Assembly: GCA_934678955.1 (NCBI GenBank)
Contig: CAKUSI010000243.1
Coordinates: forward strand, 1-6,087
DNA length: 6,087 nt
Direction: 5' to 3'
DNA from: an uncultured Austwickia sp.
GTDB lineage: Bacteria > Actinomycetota > Actinomycetes > Actinomycetales > Dermatophilaceae
The translations under genes and the position numbers were made by a program. The notes under the pieces were generated by a model, which saw nothing but the letters and a program-made list of their open reading frames with translations, was not told the origin of the DNA and did no database searches. Numbering within the stretch: position 1 is the first letter of the stretch; each line of letters starts with the position of its first letter. Below, one piece after another: positions 1-5,600 of the stretch.

Positions 1-1
1 G

Positions 2-583
2 GTCAGCCTCGGCGCCGCGATCTCGGCGAACGGCTGGGACCTGGAGACCGCTGTCCTGGCCTGCGCCAGTATGGGCCTGACCTTCGCCATCTGGTGGATT
101 TACTTCAATATCCCCTTCGGCGAGCTGCTGCACGCGCGTCGCGAGCGCAGCTTCGGTTTCGGCTACGGCCACATCCCCCTCTTCGGCGCGATCGCCGCTC
201 TGGGGGCGGGGCTGCATACCGTCGCCTATTACGTAGAAGCCCAGCACGATCCCGAGGGGTTCGCCTGGGTGCGCATCGGACCGGTGGGTGCCGTGGTGGC
301 CGTCGCCGTCCCGGTCATCGTCTTCCTGGGCACGATCTTCGCGATCTGGAGCTATCTGTTCCGATCGAAGGACCTGAGCCACGCCGTCTCCATGTCCATA
401 GCCGCGCTCGCGATCGTCGCCACCGTAGCCCTGGTCAAGGCAGGGGCGCCCGTCGCGTGGTGCCTGATCCTGCTGTGCCTGGCGCCCGCGGTGATCGTCG
501 CCGTCTTCGAGCTGCGCGGTCACTCGCATCAGGCCCATGCCCTCACGGAGCAGACGAGCGTGGGGCCCGGAAAGTCAGGGTGA
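2..583 (+). CDS. LtrA-type (low temperature requirement A) membrane protein, C-terminal part
   Basis: This gene enters from the left edge and is open in frame from base 2 to the TGA at 581-583, so only the last 193 residues are present and the true start lies outside. The protein is hydrophobic, with about five membrane segments. It carries the stretch WWIYFNIPFGE, followed by FGYGHIPLFGAIAALGAG, which is characteristic of the C-terminal half of the LtrA family; these proteins are usually around 400 residues. LtrA was named from a Listeria mutant that fails to grow in the cold, but its biochemical role is not established. The tail after the last membrane segment is short and polar with histidines (ELRGHSHQAH). 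The stop overlaps the stop of the convergent DUF2231 gene by 9 bp, so there is no room for a terminator between them. An ATG at 71 lies inside the conserved region and is not the start. Confidence 0.85.
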   Translation, partial: VSLGAAISANGWDLETAVLACASMGLTFAIWWIYFNIPFGELLHARRERSFGFGYGHIPLFGAIAALGAGLHTVAYYVEAQHDPEGFAWVRIGPVGAVVAVAVPVIVFLGTIFAIWSYLFRSKDLSHAVSMSIAALAIVATVALVKAGAPVAWCLILLCLAPAVIVAVFELRGHSHQAHALTEQTSVGPGKSG

Positions 584-1258
584 GGACGGGGCAGGGCGCT
601 CCAGCCGCGGACCGATCTCGTCCTCCGCGAACGACTCGGCGCGGAAGCCCACCTTGCGCGCCATGCTGAGGTGCCCACCGAGATAGCCGGCCCCGCCCAC
701 GACGGCCATACCCGCCATCGCCGTGGTGATGCCCGCGCGGTGCCACCCCCCGCGTCGCAGCGCCAGCGACGTCGCGAACGCCGCGACACCCAGCGAGTTC
801 AGGGCGGCGTGCAGGGCGCCGATCCGCCCCTCGGCGTGGCCGGTCGCCCGCCACTCGACCAAGCCAGTGGCGACGGCTGGGACGGCGGCGCCCAGTCCCA
901 CCTCGAGGAGCAGCTCCGCCGCCGCGTGGTCCTGCGAGTGGCCGACGACGTCCAGTACGATCGCCGACGTCCAGCAGCCCAGGGGCAGCCCGACAAGGGC
1001 CGGATGGAGCGCGTGACCTGCCGATTCACCGCGAAGCACCGCTCCGAGCCGGCCGTTCGCCAGCGGTCGGGACACCATCTCGACGGGAACCGCCAGGCGG
1101 TCGAGGACGGGCGTCTCCTCCAGACGGCGCATGAGTCGAACCAGCCGGGGACTCTCGGCGCTCCTGTCAGAGGCACCGCCCCCGCCGACGTCGCTGACGA
1201 GGTTCTCGGTGACGCCGCCGGCGCCCGAGACGAGGTTCTCGGTCATGACGGGCGGCAT
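575..1258 (-). CDS. DUF2231-type four-helix membrane protein
   Basis: A 227-residue protein if the ATG at 1258 is used. Residues 82-106 contain HALHPALVGLPLGCWTSAI, which matches the His-Pro-containing first helix of DUF2231 membrane proteins. Three more hydrophobic segments follow at about 113-135, 147-167 and 176-197, and then a polar tail (AEDEIGPRLERPAPSSP). Some DUF2231 proteins are fused to, or encoded beside, Rieske iron-sulfur proteins, suggesting a redox or heme-related role, but no Rieske partner is visible here and the function is unknown. The start is uncertain: ATGs at 1258 and 1246 lack a good ribosome site. The family-like part begins near Met43 (start at 1132), so the first 42 residues, which hold a small duplication, may be untranslated leader. 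It lies downstream of the DUF6328 gene on the same strand, separated by a 17-bp repeat array. Confidence 0.83.
   Translation of the reverse strand: MPPVMTENLVSGAGGVTENLVSDVGGGGASDRSAESPRLVRLMRRLEETPVLDRLAVPVEMVSRPLANGRLGAVLRGESAGHALHPALVGLPLGCWTSAIVLDVVGHSQDHAAAELLLEVGLGAAVPAVATGLVEWRATGHAEGRIGALHAALNSLGVAAFATSLALRRGGWHRAGITTAMAGMAVVGGAGYLGGHLSMARKVGFRAESFAEDEIGPRLERPAPSSP
1196..1243. repeat. 15-bp direct repeat, 33 bp apart, at the 5' end of the DUF2231 gene
   Basis: The sequence GACGAGGTTCTCGGT occurs at 1196-1210 and again, identically, at 1229-1243. The 33-bp offset keeps the reading frame, so if translation starts at 1258 it encodes an 11-residue duplication (TENLVSGAGGV then TENLVSDVGGG). 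The bases between the copies are less alike. If translation really starts at 1132, the pair lies in the 5' leader and could instead be a regulatory duplication. Confidence 0.85.
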
Positions 1259-1291
1259 ACCCCGTCAGAGGGAGTTCAACCGCCCCGTTGC

Positions 1292-1359
1292 ACGCCTCGC
1301 AAGGTCATACGCCTCGGAAGGTCGTACGCCTCGAAAGGTGGCACGTCTCAAGGAAGCGG
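1292..1359. repeat. 17-bp tandem repeat array, about four units
   Basis: Units in register are 1292-1308 ACGCCTCGCAAGGTCAT, 1309-1325 ACGCCTCGGAAGGTCGT, 1326-1342 ACGCCTCGAAAGGTGGC, and a degenerate 1343-1359 beginning ACGTCTCAAGG. The array fills half of the 137-bp gap between the DUF6328 stop and the DUF2231 start. A 17-bp period is not a multiple of three and no plausible gene covers it, so it is non-coding. Read on the minus strand, each unit carries GAGGCGTAYGACC-like sequence ahead of the DUF2231 gene. It could be a cluster of protein-binding sites or a simple slippage array; the sequence alone does not decide. Confidence 0.85.
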
Positions 1360-1395
1360 GGATACGCACGCAGGTGAACACGGGGGCCGACGTCC

Positions 1396-1908
1396 TCAGC
1401 GATCGTCTCCGCCTGCGTACGAGTCTCGGCCGCGGCCGCGCACCGCCAGGGGCACGGCGAGCCACAGGAGGAGGAGTACGAGGGTCGCGATTCCACCGGC
1501 GACAAGGGCCACGCCGCGACCGAACACCAGGTCACACACCAGCCCCAAAGCGCTGACGAGTGTGACGCCGAGGAGCCCGAGCCCGATCTTGGCGGCGGTG
1601 TCGCTCACCCGCAGGAGGCGCGCCTTCGCGTGATGGCGGAAGACGATTCGATGGGTGATGACGGGCATCAGCATGAAGGCGGTGGCCGTCAGGGCGGCGG
1701 CGAGGGTTTCGGCGTACCAGAGCCGCTGGGTGTGTGACAGTCGATCGAACGAGGACTGGAACGGCAACGTGAGCAGGAACCCGGCCAGGATCTGCAGGCC
1801 GGTCTGGGTCACCCGCACCTCCTGAAGGAGTTCGCCCCAGTTGCGGTCGATGCGCTCGGCGGGTGTCTCGTCTCGTTCGGCCACAGCAGCCGATTCGTCC
1901 GGCGCCAT
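1396..1908 (-). CDS. DUF6328 family membrane protein
   Basis: A 170-residue protein. The start ATG at 1908 has a clear AAGGA ribosome site (1915-1919 on the plus strand as TCCTT) six bases upstream. Residues 17-50 contain AERIDRNWGELLQEVRVTQT followed by GLQILAGFLLTLPF, the conserved block that I recognise from actinomycete DUF6328 proteins. Hydrophobic segments lie at about 36-53, 66-86, 105-127 and 132-156, giving four membrane helices with a charged N-terminus and an Arg/Asp-rich C-terminus. The HRIVFRHHAKARLL stretch between helices 2 and 3 is basic and probably cytoplasmic. The family has no known function. It lies between the serine hydrolase and DUF2231 genes on the same strand; the 87-bp upstream gap contains an inverted repeat that could separate it from the hydrolase transcript. 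Confidence 0.85.
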   Translation of the reverse strand: MAPDESAAVAERDETPAERIDRNWGELLQEVRVTQTGLQILAGFLLTLPFQSSFDRLSHTQRLWYAETLAAALTATAFMLMPVITHRIVFRHHAKARLLRVSDTAAKIGLGLLGVTLVSALGLVCDLVFGRGVALVAGGIATLVLLLLWLAVPLAVRGRGRDSYAGGDDR

Positions 1909-1935
1909 CAGAGATCCTTCCGTCGCGGTCTGCCC

Positions 1936-1995
1936 CCGACGCCGACCGTGACCTACCCGGGCCGGGCCCCCGCCACGCGCGCCCGCCGGCGTCGG
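1936..1995 (-). terminator. Possible terminator-like inverted repeat after the serine hydrolase gene
   Basis: CCGACGCCG at 1936-1944 pairs perfectly with CGGCGTCGG at 1987-1995, directly abutting the TAA stop of the serine hydrolase at 1996. The 42-base intervening stretch is itself GC-rich with short self-complementary GGGCC/GGCCC runs. There is no U-tract, so this is a weak call; it may equally be chance in very GC-rich DNA. Confidence 0.3.
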
Positions 1996-2961
1996 TTACG
2001 ACGCGGACGCGGCGCAACGGCCGGTGGGCAGCTCCGTGGTGTGCCGACCCAGCGCGAGGGCCAGGACGTCCAGGTCTGCGACGGCGGCGTCGTACCCGTC
2101 CGGGTTGATGGCCAGCAGTGCCACCGCCACGCCCGAGCCGTCCGCGCGCGTCAGCACCCCGAGCTGGCGGGCCACATACCCGTGGTCTTGCGGCCCCCAA
2201 CCCCCCTTGAACGCGACATGGCCAAGAGCCGTCGTAAGGTCCGGTCGGCCCAGACCCCACCGCTGGCCCTCTACGACGTGGCCCATGTCGGCCAGGGTGG
2301 CCGCGGCCTCGGGGCGGCAGGGCAGCGAGGCCGTGTATCGGGCGGCATCGGTCAGTCGCCAAGGGGTCTGACCGTATGGGGTGTACGGCGGGCGGGTCGG
2401 CGCGAAGCGGACCAGCGTCGCGTCGTCGCCGCCACGCCGCAGTTCCCTCGTGACCGCCTCCGCGGCCTCCGGCCCGTCGCCGAGCGATTCCCACAAGCGG
2501 GCCGCGGCCGCGTTGTCGCTGGCGGTGATCGCGGCGCGGGCGTCCTCCGGAGCGCCGACGCCCGCCGCGACCGCCAGGGGGACCTTGATCGTGGACCACG
2601 CCGCCGCTTCCAACGTCTCCCCCCAGGTCTGCGCGGGGTCGTGACCACCTACCGGCGTGACCGCGGCACCGGTGCGCGACCGAACGGCCGTGGGCACGGA
2701 CGCGAACACGTCCCGCAGTGGGTCGGCAGCGCTGAGCCCGCGGGGCGGCGGGGCGGTATCGGCCTGCACCGAGCAGGCGACTCCGGCGAACGGCGCGATC
2801 AGCAGAGCGGCGACGAAGAGCGCGATCGCCCGAGGCCCGCGGAGCGGCAGGCGGTCGCGCCGCCGGGACGGCCGCGCCGTCCCGGCGTCTCCCCCTGGCG
2901 CACGCGCTGCGGAATCGTCCCTCGCGCGCTCCCCACGAGCGAATTTCACTGTGCGCAACAT
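1996..2961 (-). CDS. Exported class-A-beta-lactamase-like serine hydrolase
   Basis: A 321-residue protein of the penicillin-binding/beta-lactamase fold. The catalytic motifs are in the expected order and spacing: SxxK as STIK at residues 123-126 (Ser123 nucleophile, Lys126), SDN at 148-150, and KGG at 252-254 in place of KTG or KSG. The WGLGRP stretch before the third motif is common in this group. I see no ExxLN omega-loop motif, so efficient beta-lactam hydrolysis is not predicted; actinomycete relatives of this kind are usually annotated only as serine hydrolases. A hydrophobic segment at about 44-62 follows an unusually long basic N-terminus. It ends in GVAC, a poor lipobox because Gly sits at -3, so a cleaved signal peptide or a membrane anchor is more likely than a lipoprotein. 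The ATG at 2961 is only two bases from GGAG (2964-2967), so the TTG second codon, five bases away, may be the real start. A decayed LacI-type gene lies divergently 21 bp away. Confidence 0.87.
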   Translation of the reverse strand: MLRTVKFARGERARDDSAARAPGGDAGTARPSRRRDRLPLRGPRAIALFVAALLIAPFAGVACSVQADTAPPPRGLSAADPLRDVFASVPTAVRSRTGAAVTPVGGHDPAQTWGETLEAAAWSTIKVPLAVAAGVGAPEDARAAITASDNAAAARLWESLGDGPEAAEAVTRELRRGGDDATLVRFAPTRPPYTPYGQTPWRLTDAARYTASLPCRPEAAATLADMGHVVEGQRWGLGRPDLTTALGHVAFKGGWGPQDHGYVARQLGVLTRADGSGVAVALLAINPDGYDAAVADLDVLALALGRHTTELPTGRCAASAS

Positions 2962-2982
2962 GGCTCCAGGGCAGGCGTCACG

Positions 2983-3218
2983 ATGACAGCGGTAGCCCGA
3001 ACGCGGGCGTGTCGGTCAGCACGGTAGCCCACAAGCTCGGTCGCGCTGTCGCAGTGAGTCGCGAAACGCGCACTGTCGTGGAGGAATCCATCGACAGGCA
3101 GGGATATTCGGGGCGACACCTGCATCGGCTGTGGGGCGAGGTCGGCTCACGGGGGCGGGTCGGGCGGCGTACCACCGTCTCCGGCCGACTCGCTGAGGGG
3201 CGCGCGAACCCCTCCTGA
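2983..3218 (+). pseudogene. Decayed LacI-family regulator: frameshifted helix-turn-helix remnant
   Basis: Translating from the GTG at 3009 gives VSVSTVAHKLG followed by VSRETRTVVEESIDRQGY (3054-3107). This matches the LacI-family N-terminal DNA-binding pattern V-S-x-x-T-V-[SA]-H ... V-S-x-E-T-R ... I-x-x-x-G-Y. The expected first helix is present, but in another frame: ATG at 2983 reads MTAVART. Adding one base near 3001-3003 joins the two as MTAVARTAGVSVSTV, which looks like an ordinary LacI start. After the GY at 3102-3107 the similarity ends: the sugar-binding domain of about 270 residues is absent and the frame stops at 3218. I therefore read it as a truncated, frameshifted remnant. Its position, divergent and 21 bp from the serine hydrolase start, suggests a former local repressor. 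A short functional HTH peptide is less likely because helix 1 is out of frame. Confidence 0.62.
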
Positions 3219-3325
3219 CCTTGGCGAACGCCCTTCCTGGGCAGGGTGGTACGGGCCCCTTCGGGCCGTGCTACGGTGAGCGTGGTTGCATCAGCAGTTC
3301 CTCGCAGGACGTCCCGCATCGGACA

Positions 3326-3353
3326 TTTCGTACCGGCCTCAGGTTCGTACGAT
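3326..3353 (+). promoter_or_regulatory. Candidate promoter of the cold-shock gene
   Basis: TACGAT at 3348-3353 matches four of six positions of a -10 box and is followed by the only T-run in this region (ATTTTTCC). No good -35 is seen; TTTCGT at 3326-3331 is the best, with a 16-base spacer. TTCGTAC occurs twice, at 3327-3333 and 3344-3350, 17 bases apart. If used, transcription would start around 3360 and leave a leader of about 100 bases. An alternative -10, TACGGT at 3272-3277, lies further upstream. Confidence 0.3.
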
Positions 3354-3392
3354 TTTTCCACGCGAGACGAAGGGCATGTCCCGAGCTTCACG

Positions 3393-3463
3393 GGGTAATG
3401 CGGCAGCCAGGTGTCCACGAAGTGTGGGCGCCGATGGCCACACGACAGAGAGTTGTATTACCC
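3393..3463 (+). promoter_or_regulatory. Candidate structured 5' leader of the cold-shock mRNA
   Basis: GGGTAATGC at 3393-3401 is complementary to GTATTACCC at 3455-3463, the nine bases immediately before the start codon (eight Watson-Crick pairs and one G-U). A second hairpin, GTGTGG at 3422-3427 with CCACAC at 3438-3443, lies inside the loop. The only purine-rich ribosome-site candidate, AGAGAG at 3447-3452, is in the enclosed single-stranded part. Such a stem could tie up the translation start region, as temperature-responsive leaders of other cold-shock genes do, but this is inference from base complementarity only. Confidence 0.4.
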
Positions 3464-3667
3464 ATGGCACAGGGCACCGTGAAGTGGTTTAACGCTGAGA
3501 AGGGTTTCGGTTTCATTGCGCAGGACGGCGGCGGCCCCGACGTCTTCGTGCACTACACCGCGATCCAGTCGAGCGGTTACCGCACCCTAGACGAGGCGCA
3601 GCGGGTCGAGTTCGAGGTCACCCAGGGCCCCAAGGGCCCGCAGGCTGACAACGTTCGTCCCCTCTGA
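3464..3667 (+). CDS. Small cold-shock protein (CspA family, single CSD)
   Basis: A complete 67-residue cold-shock domain protein. [20 protein letters not shown] at residues 1-20 contains the RNP1 motif KGFGFI (13-18), and DVFVHYTAI at 26-34 contains the RNP2-type VFVHY motif. The end, [14 protein letters not shown], is the standard C-terminus. These proteins are five-stranded beta barrels that bind single-stranded RNA and DNA through the aromatic residues of both motifs (here Trp8, Phe9, Phe15, Phe17, Phe28, His30), acting as cytoplasmic RNA chaperones. The ATG at 3464 is chosen because it gives exactly the family length; the frame is open further upstream, but that extension has no cold-shock sequence. 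The ribosome site is weak (AGAGAG, 11 bases upstream). It is monocistronic, followed 22 bases later by a strong terminator. It may be constitutive rather than cold-induced, as several actinomycete Csps are. Confidence 0.97.
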   Translation: MAQGTVKWFNAEKGFGFIAQDGGGPDVFVHYTAIQSSGYRTLDEAQRVEFEVTQGPKGPQADNVRPL

Positions 3668-3689
3668 TCTGCACCGTCAGACCACATGA

Positions 3690-3727
3690 GCGAAAGGCCC
3701 CCGACCACCAGGTCGGGGGCCTTTCGC
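3690..3727. terminator. Strong bidirectional terminator hairpin between csp and LCP
   Basis: GCGAAAGGCCCCCGACC (3690-3706), loop ACCA, then GGTCGGGGGCCTTTCGC (3711-3727): a perfect 17-bp stem with a four-base loop. It starts 22 bases after the csp stop. The A3/T3 stretches in the outer stem give a partial U-run in either direction, so it can also serve the convergent LCP transcript. Confidence 0.9.
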
Positions 3728-3743
3728 CTGCTGGGTTCCTCAA

Positions 3744-3768
3744 CCGTCCGGGTTCGTCGCCGTCCGGG
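3744..3768. repeat. 9-bp direct repeat 16 bp apart
   Basis: CCGTCCGGG occurs at 3744-3752 and 3760-3768 in the non-coding gap between the csp terminator and the LCP stop. The 16-bp offset is the same as the period at the start of the next array (3800-3880), so it may be a worn outlier of that array. Confidence 0.6.
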
Positions 3769-3799
3769 CTGATCTGCCGCCAGGACATCGACTCCTGAC

Positions 3800-3880
3800 G
3801 GGATCGCCGATCAGGCGGGTCGCTCAGTACTGGGGTCGCTTCGCAGACGGGATCGCTTCGCAGACGGGGTCGCTCAGCAG
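3800..3880. repeat. 16-17 bp imperfect tandem array overlapping the LCP stop codon
   Basis: The core [AG]TCGC begins at 3803, 3819, 3835, 3852 and 3869, spacings of 16, 16, 17 and 17 bases, each preceded by two or three G. The two best units, GGGGTCGCTTCGCAGAC (3832-3848) and GGGATCGCTTCGCAGAC (3849-3865), differ at one base. The last unit runs over the LCP stop codon (3874-3876), so array growth could have reset the C-terminus of that protein. It is otherwise non-coding. Confidence 0.75.
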
Positions 3881-5466
3881 GCGTCGGACAGATTGACGAG
3901 GCGTTCGGTCGTTGGCGCTTCCCCCGGGGTTTCGGCGGTGGGCACGTCGGTTGCGCCTGATCCGTACGGAGCCGTCGGGGCCGTGGAAGCGTACGGTCCG
4001 TCCGTCCCACTCGGGCCGTGCGCGCCGTCGGGAGCGGACGAGGAACCCAGTCCCGGGGTGCCCGCGGACGGAGGCGTCGTCGTGGCCGTCGTCGCGCTCG
4101 GGTGCAGGGCTTGCTGCACCATGGCGCGGATCTGCGCGAAGTCGGGGTTGCCGGGGTGGATGTTGAGGTCGCTGAACGGCAGGCTCCGCAGCTTCCCCGC
4201 CTTCTGCATCCGCGGCAGCAGGTCGATCCAGGCCGGCAGGTCGTCCAGCGGGATGTCGATCGTGAGGTTTTCCTGGGTGGCCTGCGCGATCTGCGGATAG
4301 CGCGTGAGCAGCGTCTGCGCGTCCACCTGCGAGATGAGTGCGCCGGCGAGGCACCGTTGCCGGCGCATTCGGCTGAAGTCGTCGGTGGTGGCGCGGGAGC
4401 GGGCGAACCACATGGCGTGGTACCCATCGAGGTGCTGACGACCGACCTCGATCCAGCCCGTGATGCTGCCCGGCACGATCGCGCCCCCCTCGACCTTGCC
4501 GCCGGTGGGGATGCGCTCCCGGACCGTGATGTCCACGCCGCCGACCGCGTCGATGAGGTCCGCGAACCCCTGCATGTCGACCACCACCGTCGCGTCGACG
4601 GTGAGACCCAGGATCTCTGAGACGACCGCGCGAGTCGTGGTCAGTCCGGGGTGGGGATCCGTGCCGAACAGTTCGGGGTGCAGCTCCGCCTCCTGCCAGA
4701 CCGCGTTGAGGAGGCATTCGCCCTGGCAGGAGTAGCCCTGCGGGTAGAGGGAGTGCAGCGGGTTGTCGACCGGGAACGGCACGTTCTCCAGGTTGCGCGG
4801 CAGGCTGAAGAGCACCGCCGAGCCATCCTTGGTGTCGATGCTCGCGAGCATGATCGAGTCCGTCCGCACGCCGATCCGGTCGGCGCCGCTGTCCGACCCG
4901 AGCAGCAGGACGTTGACCCGCTCGATGCCCTCCCACGGGTCGGACCGCGAGGCGTCGGGGTCGGCGGCCCCCGCCGCGCGTTCCCCGCGGGCGCCGAAGG
5001 CCGTGGACAGCAGGGCCCGGTGCGCGGTCAGGTCTCGGGCACCGATCACGGTCGGGACGATCAGGGCGAGGCACAGCAGCCCGACCCAGCAGGTGGCGGC
5101 CACGTTCTGCGCGTGACTGCGCGGGTCCGGTCGGTGCAGCCAGCCCGTGTAGGCGATCGACGCCGCCACCACCGCAGCCCAGGCGACCAGCGCGATCATG
5201 AGGACGAGCAGAGCGTTGGGCCGCACCGCGAGCCACAACGCGGTCCGGGTCAGCCCACGCGTGAGGACGAGCCCGATGAGCGCGAGCGCCCCGAGGAGGG
5301 TGGCCAGAACCAGGAGCCAGCCGACCCTCCGCCCGCGCAGAACCAGCCCTGCACCCGGGACGACGAGTCCGAGGGCGGTCCGACCGTAGAACCGGCCCGG
5401 CGAGTGCTCCAGCTGCCGACGACGGGCGCTCCGGCTCCCGGCGGCGCTGGTCGGTGGCTGGCTCAT
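3874..5466 (-). CDS. LytR-CpsA-Psr (LCP) family cell-wall glycopolymer ligase with multi-pass N-terminus
   Basis: A 530-residue LCP protein. LCP enzymes move polyprenyl-linked glycopolymers (teichoic acid or arabinogalactan type) onto peptidoglycan outside the membrane. The N-terminus has about four hydrophobic segments (near 28-45, 48-68, 84-108, 125-143) rather than the single anchor of many LCPs. The catalytic domain spans about 184-380: NVLLLGSDSGADR (185-197), RTDSIMLASID (201-211, with Arg201 and Asp203), SLPRN (221-225, Arg224), GGVDITV (309-315), and ARSRATTDDFSRMRRQ (355-370), the conserved Arg/Asp cluster that binds the pyrophosphate and metal. Cys247 and Cys251 (YSCQGECLLN) may form a disulfide. 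Residues 457-525 are a Thr/Pro/Gly/Ser-rich tail likely to cross the wall, and the very last residue is Cys. The ATG at 5466 is chosen for GAGGAG (5470-5475) three bases upstream. Which glycopolymer it handles cannot be told from the window. Confidence 0.95.
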   Translation of the reverse strand: MSQPPTSAAGSRSARRRQLEHSPGRFYGRTALGLVVPGAGLVLRGRRVGWLLVLATLLGALALIGLVLTRGLTRTALWLAVRPNALLVLMIALVAWAAVVAASIAYTGWLHRPDPRSHAQNVAATCWVGLLCLALIVPTVIGARDLTAHRALLSTAFGARGERAAGAADPDASRSDPWEGIERVNVLLLGSDSGADRIGVRTDSIMLASIDTKDGSAVLFSLPRNLENVPFPVDNPLHSLYPQGYSCQGECLLNAVWQEAELHPELFGTDPHPGLTTTRAVVSEILGLTVDATVVVDMQGFADLIDAVGGVDITVRERIPTGGKVEGGAIVPGSITGWIEVGRQHLDGYHAMWFARSRATTDDFSRMRRQRCLAGALISQVDAQTLLTRYPQIAQATQENLTIDIPLDDLPAWIDLLPRMQKAGKLRSLPFSDLNIHPGNPDFAQIRAMVQQALHPSATTATTTPPSAGTPGLGSSSAPDGAHGPSGTDGPYASTAPTAPYGSGATDVPTAETPGEAPTTERLVNLSDAC

Positions 5467-5534
5467 GGACTCCTCGGATCGGTCGACGCGGTCGATCCTG
5501 CCAATCGGCGATCAGACCCATCGTGTTGAGCCTA

Positions 5535-5550
5535 TTGTCCACGTGCACAA
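5535..5550. promoter_or_regulatory. Near-palindrome upstream of the LCP gene, possible operator
   Basis: TTGTCCACGTGCACAA is a 16-bp inverted repeat whose half-sites agree at seven of eight positions. It lies in the LCP-tRNA divergent gap, 69 bases from the LCP start, just upstream of TAGGCT (minus strand, 5529-5534), a poor -10 candidate without a recognisable -35. It has the size and symmetry of a dimeric regulator site; no regulator is identified. Confidence 0.35.
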
Positions 5551-5600
5551 CAGAATTCCTGACCAGGGAGGTTCGTGGCGCCGACCGGCGGCGGCGCTGT

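Noticed and set aside
2978..3418. Minus-strand 146-codon frame upstream of the serine hydrolase
   Set aside because: No domain is recognised, and it runs antisense to the LacI-type remnant and the csp promoter region.
3221..3463. N-terminal extension of the cold-shock protein
   Set aside because: The frame is open upstream, but the extra residues have no family similarity and the 67-residue form matches the usual length.
3956..3970. GATCCGTACG inside the LCP gene resembling the type A unit of the 52-bp array
   Set aside because: Only about ten shared bases, inside codons of the LCP low-complexity tail; best explained by chance.
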